From NCBI RefSeq assembly GCF_000003815.2, contig NC_049995.1, positions 13,607,551-13,669,550 on the forward strand: DNA of 62,000 nucleotides, given 5' to 3'. A program made the translations under genes and the position numbers. The notes below the pieces were generated by a model that made no database searches, was not told the origin of the DNA, and was given only the letters and a program-made list of their open reading frames with translations. The stretch comes from Branchiostoma floridae (taxonomy: Eukaryota; Chordata; Leptocardii; Amphioxiformes; Branchiostomatidae). Positions 20,261-32,429 of the stretch are shown here, in pieces (the stretch's first letter is position 1; each line of letters opens with the position of its first letter).

Positions 20261-20315
20261 TAGCTTCTACACAGAATGGACCGATCCCAAAACCCCGCCC
20301 CCTGATCGATTATGG

Positions 20316-20394
20316 TTCTATTTCGAACACCTCCGTCAAAAATAGCCATTTCTGTTCCACCGGGCAGTTTTTGACGGAGGTGTTCGAAATAGAA
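20316..20394. repeat. Perfect 27-bp-arm hairpin in gene 1 3' UTR
   Basis: The arms 20316-20342 (TTCTATTTCGAACACCTCCG start) and 20368-20394 are exact inverse copies around a 25-nt loop. It lies 56 nt after the stop codon. It is probably a small MITE; if transcribed it would form a stable RNA hairpin. Confidence 0.75.
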
Positions 20395-20799
20395 TAGGGG
20401 GCTCTATCTGTTCGATATCGAATTCGATAGGGTTGGTTCATTTCTGCAACATCCACAAGATCATTTTTCTGCAGTTTGCATTGCAATTTTTCAAAAACCC
20501 ATCATAATGCTCATGCTTTGCTGAAATTTAAGAGGGAGCGGCCTAAATGTTTCAAATTGTGTTTAGGTTGGTGGTTCCTGCATAAGGAATTAGTAAGATC
20601 ACTTTAGGTAAAATTCTGCTTTAAAAATAGATTTAGTAGATTCTAATCACAAACTTGGCCGCATTATGATAGTATGATAACGTAATGTTATACGTCATAC
20701 TGGCAAATTGTGGAAGAGAGCATTCACTAAACGTCAAACGTCAACGCTGTGTGTGTCCTGAATATTGAGTAGCAGAAGGTGGTTGACCTTCAAAAGAGG

Positions 20800-20888
20800 A
20801 ATAAAGCTTACCGGCTTACAAGATTTATCTGTCTTTCCTTTCTATCTAGACTGAAATCGTAAAACGAGTGCTATGTATAGTCAATAAA
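20800..20888 (+). terminator. Candidate poly(A) signals of gene 1
   Basis: AATAAA occurs at 20800-20805 and again at 20883-20888, about 540 and 620 nt after the stop codon. Either could define the 3' end. Confidence 0.45.
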
Positions 20889-22008
20889 AGAATTAAGGCT
20901 TACGTCTGAGTATCGATTCTTTATCAATATATTATTTACATCTCTAAACCCTCATTCATTTGACAATGCTGATGCGTAAACAAAACATTTATAATATTTG
21001 TAGATTTATGTGTGAGTGAGATTTATGTAAGAATTGTTCATCGACAGACCTTCCCGTGGGAATAACGTTACGATTTCCTTGAAATAAGTAATGTCAAATT
21101 CGTGTTGCCTATGTTATTATCCCTAATAATTTTAAAATGCAGCTTTTTTTTACCCCCAACATATTTGTAAGTAGAATTTGGCGACGAGCGCACAGAAATG
21201 GCGGGGGTTGCGCTTTGTCGGCTTATAGCCTTTGTTGCTGCAGTGTAGTTTTTTTTTTTTTTTTTTTAGAAACTAAACACCATACTTGTGTAGCAATGGT
21301 CATGCTGTACTCAAACAAAAACACACAAAACGGACACACCTATACACACAAATAAAACACGCACAAATACAAATCACAGACACACGCACGTACTTACACA
21401 CGCACATGCAAGCGTTCTGCCAAATTTATGGCTATTCGTGTTGCTAGAAGTCTGACTTCTTGACCTTTTCCATTGTTGAATCTTCACAAAGGCAAAACCG
21501 CAAAAACTTGCCATACAGGTTTGTCAAAATCCTGCGCCGCGATACAAAGCAGACGTCCCCTGATACGTGTGTTTAAGTTTTAAAGGTAGGTTTTTAATCG
21601 TATTGTATCACTTCTTAAAACTTAGCTCTGTTAAGCTAAGTTTCAAACGTTTTTTGCTGAAGCCTCAAATGTACGTTTTAGCGACTACAGGTATTTTAGA
21701 AGGGATCAGACTCTGAAGGACAAAACAAGATGGCCGATGATACACGCCCCCTAAATTCATAACATGAGGCATTTAAGGTCAATTCAGTATAGTCAGCGCC
21801 CACAGAAGCAAAATAGCTGGCCAAATGAAACTTTCAGCTGTAAGACAATCTGTGCCCTGTCGATCTAGGCCCTGCCCAATGTAACAACATAGATTGTCAA
21901 GAGCTAAATACGGGAAAAAACTTTGATTATGAAATTTGTTGGCCTTAATTATGGTGATCAACAAGGTCGACCGAATCGTGTTAACAGTATTCCGCCTTGA
22001 TTTTACAG
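20889..22008. other. Spacer between gene 1 and gene 2
   Basis: AT-rich, with a poly-T run (about 21249-21267) and an ACA-rich segment (about 21320-21410). I see no coding exon. A donor-like AAAG/GTAGGT near 21586 could close a non-coding first exon of gene 2, which has a clear acceptor (TTTTACAG) at 22001-22008. Confidence 0.35.
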
Positions 22009-22024
22009 GTGGACAGTAGGAAGA

Positions 22025-25000
22025 ATGGCATCTAAAACCCAGGTGACACTTCCCAAGGCCAGCGGAGAGGCCTTTAACCAAAAGGAATTCCCTTTCACGA
22101 ACCTGGTCATGGAAGGGGGAGGGGCGAAGGGAATCGCCTATGTGGGGGCAATGAAGGTAAGGTCATTGTGATTTTCAATCTCCAAGCAGATCCCACGGTA
22201 GCATAGATAGTATCAAAATCTGGCAAAGGACAGAAGCCGGTTTATGACTGTATGTAAACACACGCACAGGCCAGCTACACTCCTTTACCAAATTATGTCA
22301 CTATTTTATAATGTAGGATCTGCTTGGAGATTAGGTGACTTGATCAGTCGAAGGCATGTTACTGACATGAAGTAAGTTATGATGCAATCGAAAATGTTAC
22401 ATGTATATATTATTCAATATAAAAGTCAAAGTTTACTTCACAACGATTGCATCAAATACAATGTAATGTATGGTAAATAAGACGTACATGTATAACTAAC
22501 AACTACAAACTGTCCACACTAGTGTATTTATCATTTCTCAATAAAAATCTACCAAATGAACACTGAAGGACTATCTATGATGGGTCCTTTGAAAGTACAT
22601 AATTACATTGAGGGAGGGGGGGCATTGGAACAACTGAATTTATAGCTAAGAAGAGATGTCGACTTCCGTAAGAATGGTGGTCTTCTTAATACGTATATAT
22701 GTGAACATATATGGCTTTCCAAAAATAAAACATAGAAATATAGAAGGCATCCAAAAAGGAATAAACCATTCAAATTCAAGTGTAGAGAAGAAGAATATTC
22801 CCATGTTGTTTGGTGCATTTTTGCTTCTATTCGTTTGTTTGTTTGTTTGTTTGTTTGTTAAAGATTCTAGAGGAAGCCGGCATCATGAAGAACATCAAAC
22901 GGTTCGCCGGCACCAGCGCAGGCGCAATAACGGCCGCCATGGTAGCTGTGGGGATGACGTCAGAGGAGATTCTGAAGGAGATGAGTGAGGTGGACATGAT
23001 GAAGGTCGTGATCGGTGAGAGATAGGCGCAATATGACGGTGACCTAGAGTCTAGATGACCTAAGAACATGACCTATGACCTATGTACTCCTGGTTATCCA
23101 TATAGAAGAACCCCAGTTATGCGTTATCATGACGCCTGTAATACTGTTAACACTGTCCACCTTCGACTGAAATGATGAGATGTCACGGTAGTAACTACTG
23201 GCTAACGCCGAAACTAGTTATCCAGTAGCCACTACTAACACTATGTGTATGAGGTGATATGACAAACAGCAGAAATTCACTGATTTTAATATTACAAGAA
23301 AGAAACATGAACACTGCCAAGAGACAATTTACAGATATGTTACAATTGTCAGAACATTCCTGGACTCAATTCATAGTAAAGATTTTGTATGATATTAATG
23401 ATTCTACAGTTGTTGTTCTTTCTTAGTTTTGTTGATGCACTGATTTACCAATAATTTAAACTCTAAGGAAATATTCATTTCTTTATGTTCCTATATTATT
23501 TTATTCTTATATTATTCTAAGACATTGTCCATCTCCTTCTTCCCCCTCTCCCTCCCTCCCTCCGTTTCTCTCTCTCTCCCTCATTCTCCCCCCTCTCTCT
23601 CATTCAATGTATCATATAGTACAAATCATTCAATATATCATATACTACAAAAGCCATATAAGTAGATACAAGAATATATCGATTTAAATGCATTTCTTTT
23701 ACGTCAATTTCCCCCAGACGGTGGCGGTCCCCTGCCTGGCGTGTTTAAAAAGGTAGGGATGGCGTTCAACGTGGTGTGTTCGTCCGGCGCTAACCCGGGA
23801 AACAGGTTCCTGGACTGGATGGGAGGCATCCTGGAGAAATACCTGGCAAAACACAAGCACAAGGACCTGGGGAAGGACGTCACATTTTCACAGGTTAATT
23901 TTGATAAGTATCGTAGTAACACCAGGCTTGCATAATACTGTTGCTGTGTAGTCGCATTCATAGAAATTCAAAACATTTTTGTGACAATGGCAATCATTGC
24001 AGCATTCATACTATATTAAGTTTTTGAGAAACAATAACAAAAAAGCTACTGTAAACAAGAGCTTCTGAAAAAAGCTAGTCTTTCGCTTACTTATATTGTG
24101 TAGGTAAAATTGTTTGGCATAGTTTGGTCAAGCGTGGGTGCCAAGTCTGCAACGTTGGCAGCTCTGGCACAGTTTGGTCAAGTGCTAGGTTATATAACTG
24201 TTTAGTAAGGTAGTGGTTCTGACAGAGTATATTTTACTTGAACTGTATAATAACACAACTGCATGAATGATGTTAACTTTATTCGGATTGTTTCGCTGTT
24301 AAGAACGGCTCTGTTACAGTACAACAGGGTTTTATGAAAGTGCACTGTAGTAATCAAATTTATCAGTAGATGTGTCCTGAATTTCTGCAAGAACAAACAA
24401 AGTATTGTCACCATAAACAACTGAACATAAAATATTAACATGGCATATACAGTAATGGAAATATTTTTTTTAATGGCAAGATCATGTGAAAGGTAGATAT
24501 TTTAAACTAAAACAGGTCCGTGGTATGTTTAATGGAACGTTTCGTTTCTTTTAGTAACGCAATTATGCTTTTACTTGACGGAGTCGTGACGTCACGCGTC
24601 AGACTCACTCCGTCGAGCTCGGTCAGAATCTTCCCTTTCGAAATTATAAATTAAATGTGGGTAATTCTATTTTCAACGCATCCGAGGGCTACTATTTTGC
24701 TGAAAGAAGTTTGTTACACGAAAATAGCCTGAAATTTCTTAGAGTAAGAAATTTCCGAATACGCCCCCCTCCCACACCATGTCAGATGCGGCGCACGCAT
24801 CTTACACAATTCTAGATTTTGTAGCGGTGATTTTCCATAAAACAAAGTAAATGACATGTCAAACTGTTCTCTACAATGTCTGTTTTATTATAACCAAACA
24901 GCGAACATGTTAGTTTATAAATTGTATACAATCTTACGAAGAAATCCTCACCGTTCACATCCGTCTCTGCAAATTCCTGCTTATAAGCCATACAGAAACC

Positions 25001-28000
25001 AAGCAGCACATTCATGGTAGGCCGATACGTATGTCATAACGTTACATACCGTCGAATCTGCAGGGTAGAATATCTCGCTAGCACGATATGGCATGGACCG
25101 CAAACCAAGCAGCACATTCATGGTAGGCCGATACGTATGTCATAACGTTACATACCGTCGAATCTACAGGGTAGAATATCTCGCTAGCACGGTATGGCAT
25201 GGTCGACCCGGACGGACGGACGGACGGACAGACGGACAGAAATCTAATATCGGTCTGATTGCCTTTCGCCGCGGAAGCGCGGCGAAAGACAAAAAGACTC
25301 TTACCTCACCTCACCTAGTCCCATCCTCATCTAGCGGGTCGGGGACCATGGTTGCTTTCAGCATTCTACATACTGCAAATACCCTCCAAGCAGAGGTTGG
25401 TGGGGAAGATCGTAACCTTATCCATATATGAAGTTGTTTTTTTACCAACCTCTGCTTCGAGAGTAACTGCAAATACGTAGTTACCATTAATGCATAATGG
25501 TTTGCATCTTCCTTAAATCTACTAAACATATATTCAGATTTTTTAATAGCAGTCAGCAAAAGATGCAGATGATAGCCTTCTAATATGAATTGTGATGATT
25601 TCAAAATGACGTTTATGCATAACGACGCTGCCTTTTTTTACATTCTTTAATTAAGCTTTACCAAGCCTTCGGCCATGAGCTGTGTATCGTGGCCTATAAC
25701 GTGGAGTACGCGCAGGAAACTTACTTCCACGTCAAAACCACGCCTCTGATGAAAGTACGGGACGCCGTGCGCATGTCCATGTCTATTCCAGGTAGGTCAC
25801 AACCTCCAAAATACAAGCATACAAACCATTTTTATTTTGACATTTCATAAAACGTAAAATAATATGAAACTATAGTGACAGATGATCCTGATTGTATAAC
25901 CTCATAGGCAGACTCACTGGGCTTTTTTCGTCTCAAAAGACTTTTGCTGGCCAGTCCGTTTTCTACTGGTTCGTCTGTGCCGCCTGCAAAAGTGTATCAT
26001 GAGCCAAAAATTCGAAAAAGGGCCCAGAGAGCCTGCTTTGGTGGCTACTGATTGAACAGGTTCCGGCTAGTCGAGCATAAAGAGACATAGATTATGCAAC
26101 TCATGACCTTCTTCGCATAATCAGAGTAATGATTGTTAACTTGCCGTACCCACAGTTGTGTTCCAGCCGTATGAGCTCCTGGGGTTCAAGTACATGGACG
26201 GTGGACTGGTGGCTAACTATCCCGTCTACTGTTATGATGGTAAGAAAAATACTGCAAATATTTCGCTCTTAGCCTGTGTTTACACAAGCTCTCGCCGGCT
26301 GGGCTTAATGACCCCCTCCCCGTGGCGGCAATTGTAGGGCCGGCCGCTAGGGGCTTGATTTTAGTCAGGCTATTTCGCTCTATTCACTTGTTTTTGTTGC
26401 TTACTGTTGCTTTTACCATTTGTTGACCGGTAACATTAGTTGAGTAGCACTGACGTCATGCTCAGAACAGACAGATCAAGTAATAGAATAGAATGTAGAA
26501 TGTAAAATAGAATGTTGAATAGAATAGAATAGAGTAGTCTAGAACAGAACAGAATAGAATAGAATAGAATTGAATAGAATGTAGAAAAGAAAAAAAATGA
26601 ATGATTCACTGATTGTGAACTGCTAAGTTGGCAACTTGTTACTATTATAGTAGTAAGCAAATGTCCCGAGTACGCAAGGTTACGTCTTCCTTGTCGTGTG
26701 ACGTTGTAATTGGTCACTTCCATGAAGAGGAGGGCTGTAGTAACACAGTGGAAAAGTCGATACCCTGAATTTTATGTTGGAGCAAAATTTAAAGAGAGAA
26801 TAGAATTGTGAAGTTTGTTTTTCCGTCGCTCCTCAGAAATGGGGTCCAGAGATAGGCTGCATTAGTACAGTCGATGTTCTGCTCTTTCTTGTTGGATCAA
26901 AGTTTGCAGTCTCTGAAAGAGAATATAATGATTTAATCTTATCATTCCTTCAAACTCTAGGCTGGTGGTTGTCCATGGAGAAGGGTGACACGTTTCAGGA
27001 CAGGATGGGAGACAAGTCGGACGCCGAGGTCAAGAAGATGCTGAGCCCGGAAAACAAGAAGGAACGTTTCGGTGGTCCCGATCACGAGCGCATGGAGACA
27101 CTGGGGATGCTTCTGGTGAGTACGAAGGACAATAAAACTTTATCACGCGGCGGCTTTGATAGATCGAAAACGAGGTAAATGCGACAAACAGACAAAACTT
27201 CCATTTAGTTATCCCTAAAAGTAATTTACATGTTCACAGTATAAGATCAAATGATAAATATTATGACTAGTGTTAGTAGCGTAGACGAATGCCATAAGCC
27301 CTAAAGAGATGCAAAACATACAAATGCAAATGTTTGACGGATATGCAGCCATTCTCTTATTGGTCGATTTTCTAATTGCCATGCTATCATTGGTAGAACT
27401 GTTAATATAATGTTGTAATAGCCTTTATTGCACATTCATACCATATCGGGCTATAGCTAAGTACAGGTGTACGGGCTAAGTACAGATGCAAAATGTAATA
27501 CAGTTCACATGGTTTCTATTGACTTAGTCTTTTTTTGCGACTTTGGCCTCGGTTTGTCCCTTTGGCCTCGAGACTCACACAAGCCATATTTTGGAAGACA
27601 ATCTTCACACTGCAGCAGCGACATCTAGCTGTAGTGTGAAGAATAACAGTCTTTATTGTCACGAGGAAGGTGGCAATCGGTAGTAATATGTGCATAGTGA
27701 TAACTGTTACAATCTATAGCTACGGGAACCACAAAACAATTTAGAGCGTGCGCGTGCGATCGTCGTGCTATCGCTAACTTCGGGCATTTTGGAGGCCATT
27801 TTGGAGGACACAAATGTACATCTCTTGCAAACTTTAACAGTCTTGGTACACAAAATGCTGTGTTGGATCCATGTCGGTGCTTGGTTCTGCAACGGCATGC
27901 TTGAAAACCCTTTAGCATCAAACTCGTACGACTGTCGCACGACCTATGTGACCGCGCCCTTAGACAAAAAGACAAGCATTTAAAAAAATACCATCGCCCA

Positions 28001-31000
28001 TGGCTGTATGTTTTCCCTGTCTTCAGTTCTCGGAGGAGCTGGACCGGGAGCAGTACGAGTATGTCTTCCAGGACCGGCTGAAGAAACTGGCAGAAGAAGA
28101 CCAGGCCTTCAAGAAACGTCGTCCAGATACTGAGGCGGCAAGGTAATTGTTTATTTGTTGTTTGATTTGGACATTTTGGAGATGAATTACCAAAAGTTTG
28201 TAGGGTGAATTTTGTAGCTTGGTGTCTTTTATATCATACTTTTTGCTCCCGAGAGCTGCCCGGTCGGATCCCGTACCATAATTCAGATATTGTATACGTC
28301 AAAGTATGACTTATTACGACAAAAAAATACACAAACCGTAATAAAATTGAGTCATCTACGAACCCCACAGTGCCGCAAGGTGCCCCAAGTGCATTGAGAT
28401 ATCCCCTTATTAATTAAGAGAGTACACATCTCCCAACAAGTGCCGTATTTTCCACAGGGCCTACTTGAAGGCGCAGGCGGAGCGTGACAAGTTTAACCAC
28501 GATGCTGTAGCCGGGTTCGAGGAGTCCCTGATGCTGTTACAGAAGGTCAACGATGTGTGGAAGGGGTCAAACGAGGACAACCTGAGGGACAACTTCATGA
28601 AGGTACGGACTAAAAGTTCGTGTTTCATGTAAATGTTCTTGATTGATGTTTTTAACCGGTATGATTTAATGTTATTGATCGACCTTTAAATAGTTTCATA
28701 GCATAGTCCAATAACATGATAAATATATAGACAAATTGAATCAAATTTACCTTATAATGCACCATGGGATGGATTCGTTACAACTTCTCTAACCGTGACT
28801 CTGAATCAGTGCTATAAAATTAACGAATTCTGACTTTTCTTTGTTCCAGGCCTTCCAGCCCGGTACGTTCAAAGCAACTCTCAGCGGCTTTGACAACGAG
28901 AAAGCTTTTGACGCCCTCTTCCCAAAGTTCGAAGGGCAGGTGAGGTGTATGACTTGTACAGAACGCCTGAACCTAAGAATCACTTCAAAAAGTGGAGCAA
29001 TCACTATTCCTCACGCACCGTTGATGTAACGTTTCTTTGTTTTATTGCTTTTTGTGACGTATTAATTTTGCAGGTACGCCTTAGTGACGCCCTTAGTGAC
29101 GACAGTGGTTGGTTAATATATCTCTCCATCGTATCCTGTTCATCATGAGTTTCCTTAGCTAACCTAGCAAATATCTTTCAATAATCACCATAGACTATTC
29201 TAACTATCACCGTTTATTATTTCTTATGTTGAATTCAAATATTTAAAGTCTAAATAGGAACAAAAAATGAAGATGACTTCAATCATACATTACTGTGGTA
29301 ATTTCTGGTAGTTTATTACTAAAGTAATAAAAGCACATCATTAATATCAGTATCCATTATGAATTCAGCACCGGACGAACCAAGTTGTGGAGAGCATCAT
29401 GACAAACTTCGCAGTTCTGCAGACCTTCAAGCACAAAGTGATCGGCGAGAGGCAAATCCAGACGCCTCTGCAGCTGTACGGCTCTCTCCTCGACTTCTTC
29501 GGCAAGAACTATTCCCCAAGTGTAAGTATGAAGTCTTTTATCTATACAAGGTAAGAATTTAGACCCCATCACTTTTATCTAAAATGTGTGTGAGTGGCAT
29601 ATGACTGAGTCAAATGACCCTACAGCTGCCAAGGAAAAATCTCATTTTAAGATCATCTGACTTTGCGTCGAACAGCAGCCGCTACACACCCTACGAATTA
29701 GCCACACCAATTCGAAGATGCTTGCAATTAACTAGAAAGGCCGACATTTGCTTGAGAGCAAATACAGCATATTTCAGCCATCTCCCTCCCCATGCAACAA
29801 TAGACTATTTCAAAATCACCCATTTGAAAAATCACTTTTACTAATGGCGGTTTAACCCAAAAATGAATCTTACAAAATTCCCCCGTTCAACTTCAAGAAT
29901 GGACTCCAGTGCACCCTATGTGAATTTGCACAATAGACCAGTCCAGAAATACTCCCACTGAAACCTTGGCCTTTTGAATAAGAAACCAAATCCAAAATTG
30001 AATTCAGCAAAAAAGGTCCCAGTGCATGAAAAGGTATAATAGACCAGTCTAAAAACACTTCCACTAAAAATTGAATTTTGAATCATCACCACCCGTCCAA
30101 ACTGAATTTGAAAAAATCCCCCTTCCGTGTGCAAAAAATGGATTCTTCCATGTAAAGTAGAGCAGTCCAAAAATACATCCGCTAAAATAGGACTTTGACA
30201 TAATCACTGAAGTCCCAAAAATGGATTTAAAAAAAAGCCAATAGATTTTTAAAAAATCCCCCCTCCATGCAAGAATGGACTCTTCCAGCACACCCATTTA
30301 AAATTGCAAATTAGACCAGTCCAAAATAACCCTGCTGAAAGACTTTGACAAACTAGAAGTCACCAAAGTCCAAAATATGAATTTAAAAAAATCCCCCCTC
30401 CGTGCGAGAATAGACTCTTCCAGCACACCTTCTGTAAAACTGCAAAATAGACCTGTCCAAAAATACACCCACTGAAAGACTTCACCAGTCCGAGGATGAA
30501 TTTTAAAAAAAATGAACCCCTCCGTGTAAGAATGGACTCTTCCAGATAACACCGGACTCGCTGATTGGCTGTCACCCTCCCCCCCCCCTCTTTAGGATAT
30601 AGATTCAGGCTAAGTGATTGGTTACCTATCTAATTAGATTAAATAGACATATATGCCAGAAGGTGCAATCTGCAGCTGGGGTCAACGACCTTAAGGTCAT
30701 TGACCCCTGTGGCTATTGGAAAAAAAATCCCCAAATCTATCATTTTGACGTAGTCTATGACAAAAATTATACATGTGTCATTTGAATGAATATCTGGTGC
30801 ACCATTTTACCAAAATTTAGGTCATTTGGTTTTAAAACCAGAGCACAAGAGCCAAAAGTGTACTTTTTGGTCATAAAATGGCCAAATAATCGTAAAATTA
30901 AGCATTTTGTTGTACTGTATGCCTCAACTGTTAATGAATCCATGTGCGCATATGTCTAGGGCACTCCTATACTAAATTTCAGGTCATCCGGTTCTAAAAC

Positions 31001-32211
31001 CAAGGTACAGGAGCCAAAAGTGTCCTTTTTTGGTCAAAAAATGACCAAAAAATCGCAAAAATAAGCATTTCGTTATACTGTACACCAAAAGTGGTATTGA
31101 ATTTGTATGGGGGAATTATCAAAGCACATCTGTGACAAATTTCAGCTCATTCGGTTATAATACCAGGGTACAGGGGGCCCAAATATACAGTTTTGGTCTT
31201 AAGATGACCAAAAAACCTTAATAAAATCATTTTAAAGGTAGATATGAAAAAAATGAAAAAAACGTCTGGGGATATTGACCCACTCTACCCTTGTGTCAAA
31301 TTTCAAGTCAATCGGTTCAGGAACAACGGAGATACCGTGTTCCGAAGATTTGACAGGAGAAAGAAAGAAAGAAGAAAGAAAGAAACATTACGAATACAAT
31401 ATATTTCACCATACCTATGGTATGGCTGAAATATAAATACATGGCTGCACTATACTAATACTATAAATAGAAATCGACCTAATCTTCAACCAATAGCAAC
31501 AACAATATGTACTGTAGCTATAATTATGGCTACTTTTAATGTTGTCCTAAAGATGGTGCTCAGGCAATTGTCGCATTCTAGCAAGTATACACTAACGTGT
31601 AATTGTCAATATTTTTTTAGAAATCTATTTTGAAAATATAATGTAAACCCGTTTTCACACCTACCAATATGTTGGCACATTTTACCCTGGCAGAAGAAAG
31701 ACGTGGCGCGAACCGTCGGTATTGATGTTGACTACGTGGGAACCATGGACTTTGACATGGCACCCGAGGATATGAACTTCCTCATGGAGGTATTATAAGT
31801 AGTCTCATCTCTAGTGTTTTGCAAAATAATGTAATTCTTTTTCATTGCACAAAACTAAATTATTTAGGTTGCGCATGATACCAATGGCAACGTTATAAAG
31901 ACACTGATCTGTAGAAGTAGAGGTGTAACGGGAAGTGATGGACAATGACATCAATTTGATTTTAATTTTTTACAAGGCTCTTTTTGGTATCACTGATTCT
32001 ATCTACACAGGAATATTGTCTGGAGAAAACACGGAAAGTACAATAATTGAGTTTTAGGAAAAGCACTGAGATAAATCCCAAGTGCTTGTACATTGAAGAA
32101 AAAATCAAAATGCTGTATCATCTATTTTCCGTTAATTTCCCCTTGTCTGTTTTTCAGCAAGGTGCCTCGGCCACCATTGCTTTCCTAAAAGGCTACACTG
32201 ACGACCAGTGA
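22025..32211 (+). CDS. Patatin-like phospholipase, gene 2 (12 coding exons)
   Basis: Predicted 495-aa paralogue of gene 1. Exons: 22025-22156, 22864-23014, 23718-23893, 25656-25791, 26156-26239, 26961-27115, 28027-28142, 28458-28602, 28850-28939, 29369-29521, 31694-31789, 32158-32211. Number, order and phases of the coding introns equal those of gene 1, and exons 2, 4, 5 and 11 have the same lengths. Motifs: GGGAKG at residues 31-36, GTSAG with Ser62, DGG with Asp213. The C-terminal half (from about residue 270) is charged and helical-looking and less conserved; exon 11 is almost identical to that of gene 1 (TVGID.DYVGTMDFDMA). The tail is shorter, lacking the hydrophilic extension. The ATG follows a 5' UTR exon acceptor at 22007-22008. 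All catalytic residues are present, so it should be an active acyl hydrolase of unknown substrate. Confidence 0.85.
22177..22332. mobile_element. MITE family E in gene 2 intron 1
   Basis: The ends AATCTCCAAGCAGATCC (22177) and GGATCTGCTTGGAGATT (to 22332) are exact inverse copies. The body after the left end (CACGGTAGCATA...GATAGTAT) matches the truncated element at the right edge of the window. Confidence 0.7.
22832..22860. repeat. (GTTT)n microsatellite
   Basis: About seven GTTT units directly before the exon 2 acceptor of gene 2 (AAG at 22861-22863), effectively serving as part of the pyrimidine-rich tract. Confidence 0.8.
23030..23700. other. Gene 2 intron 2, no gene content
   Basis: AT-rich spacer with a CT-rich tract (about 23535-23602). 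Nothing coding seen. Confidence 0.5.
24996..25207. repeat. Tandem duplication, period 106 bp, in intron 3
   Basis: Two nearly identical units (CCAAGCAGCACATTCATGGT start) at about 24996-25101 and 25102-25207, followed by a GGAC-rich microsatellite (25212-25240) and a short stem-loop (TTTCGCCGCG / CGCGGCGAAA, about 25262-25288). Confidence 0.75.
25380..25465. mobile_element. 86-bp hAT-like MITE with 8-bp target duplication
   Basis: The termini TACCCTCCAAGCAGAGGTTG and (inverse) TACTCTCGAAGCAGAGGTTG are inverted repeats. ACTGCAAA directly flanks both ends (25372-25379 and 25466-25473). An 8-bp duplication is a hAT superfamily property. It is in gene 2 intron 3 and relates by its end motif to 780-892. 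Confidence 0.7.
26476..26585. repeat. (AGAAT)n-type microsatellite
   Basis: Imperfect AATAG/AGAAT pentamers in gene 2 intron 5. They give a meaningless minus-strand Leu/Phe/Tyr-rich open frame. Confidence 0.8.
27418..27960 (-). other. Probable non-LTR 3' tails in gene 2 intron 6
   Basis: TTTATTG (a minus-strand AATAAA) occurs at about 27424 and 27652. The first is followed by sequence resembling the 3' UTR of the LINE at 18567 (GCTAAGTACA motifs). No coding part remains. Confidence 0.35.
28358..28408. repeat. MITE family B, single terminus
   Basis: ACCCCACAGTGCCGCAAGG then TGCCCCAAGTGCATTGAG matches one inverted terminus of the elements at 925-1173 and 38134-38448; the rest is missing. It lies in gene 2 intron 7. 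Confidence 0.55.
29830..30560. repeat. Minisatellite, about 120-130-bp units, in intron 10
   Basis: About six diverged units carrying AAGAATGGACTCTTCCAG, then AATAGACCAGTCCAAAAATA and a C-rich AAAATCCCCCCTCC block. Several overlapping minus-strand frames arise from the repeat and are not genes. Confidence 0.8.
30740..31430. repeat. Tandem repeat, about 160-bp units, with GAAA tail
   Basis: Three to four units contain AAATTTCAGGTCATCCGGTT, AGGAGCCAAAAGTGT and GGTCAAAAAATGACC, ending in an AAAGAAAGAAAG tract near 31370. It is in gene 2 intron 10, next to the minisatellite. Confidence 0.65.
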
Positions 32212-32416
32212 AGAGCTCATAAAGAACGACTATGCTTAAAAATTGATTGGAACATCACCCATACAAGCTTTAACAAGTTCTTAAGTTCAAGTTTTTTTTT
32301 TACAACAAGGACTTTGGGGGTAGGATATTGGGAACTACTTTTGCAATTTAGAGAATCTTGTATGCTGCAAATAGTACTGTAAAATGGACATTTTATTAAC
32401 AAACGCATACTAGATA

Positions 32417-32422
32417 AATAAA
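32417..32422 (+). terminator. Candidate poly(A) signal of gene 2
   Basis: AATAAA about 206 nt after the stop codon, the first good signal in the 3' flank. Confidence 0.5.
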
Positions 32423-32429
32423 TAAGGTA

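Noticed and set aside
29870-30575. Repeated minus-strand frames with FWTGL-type motifs
   Set aside because: Arise from the minisatellite units; no start, splice or conservation evidence.
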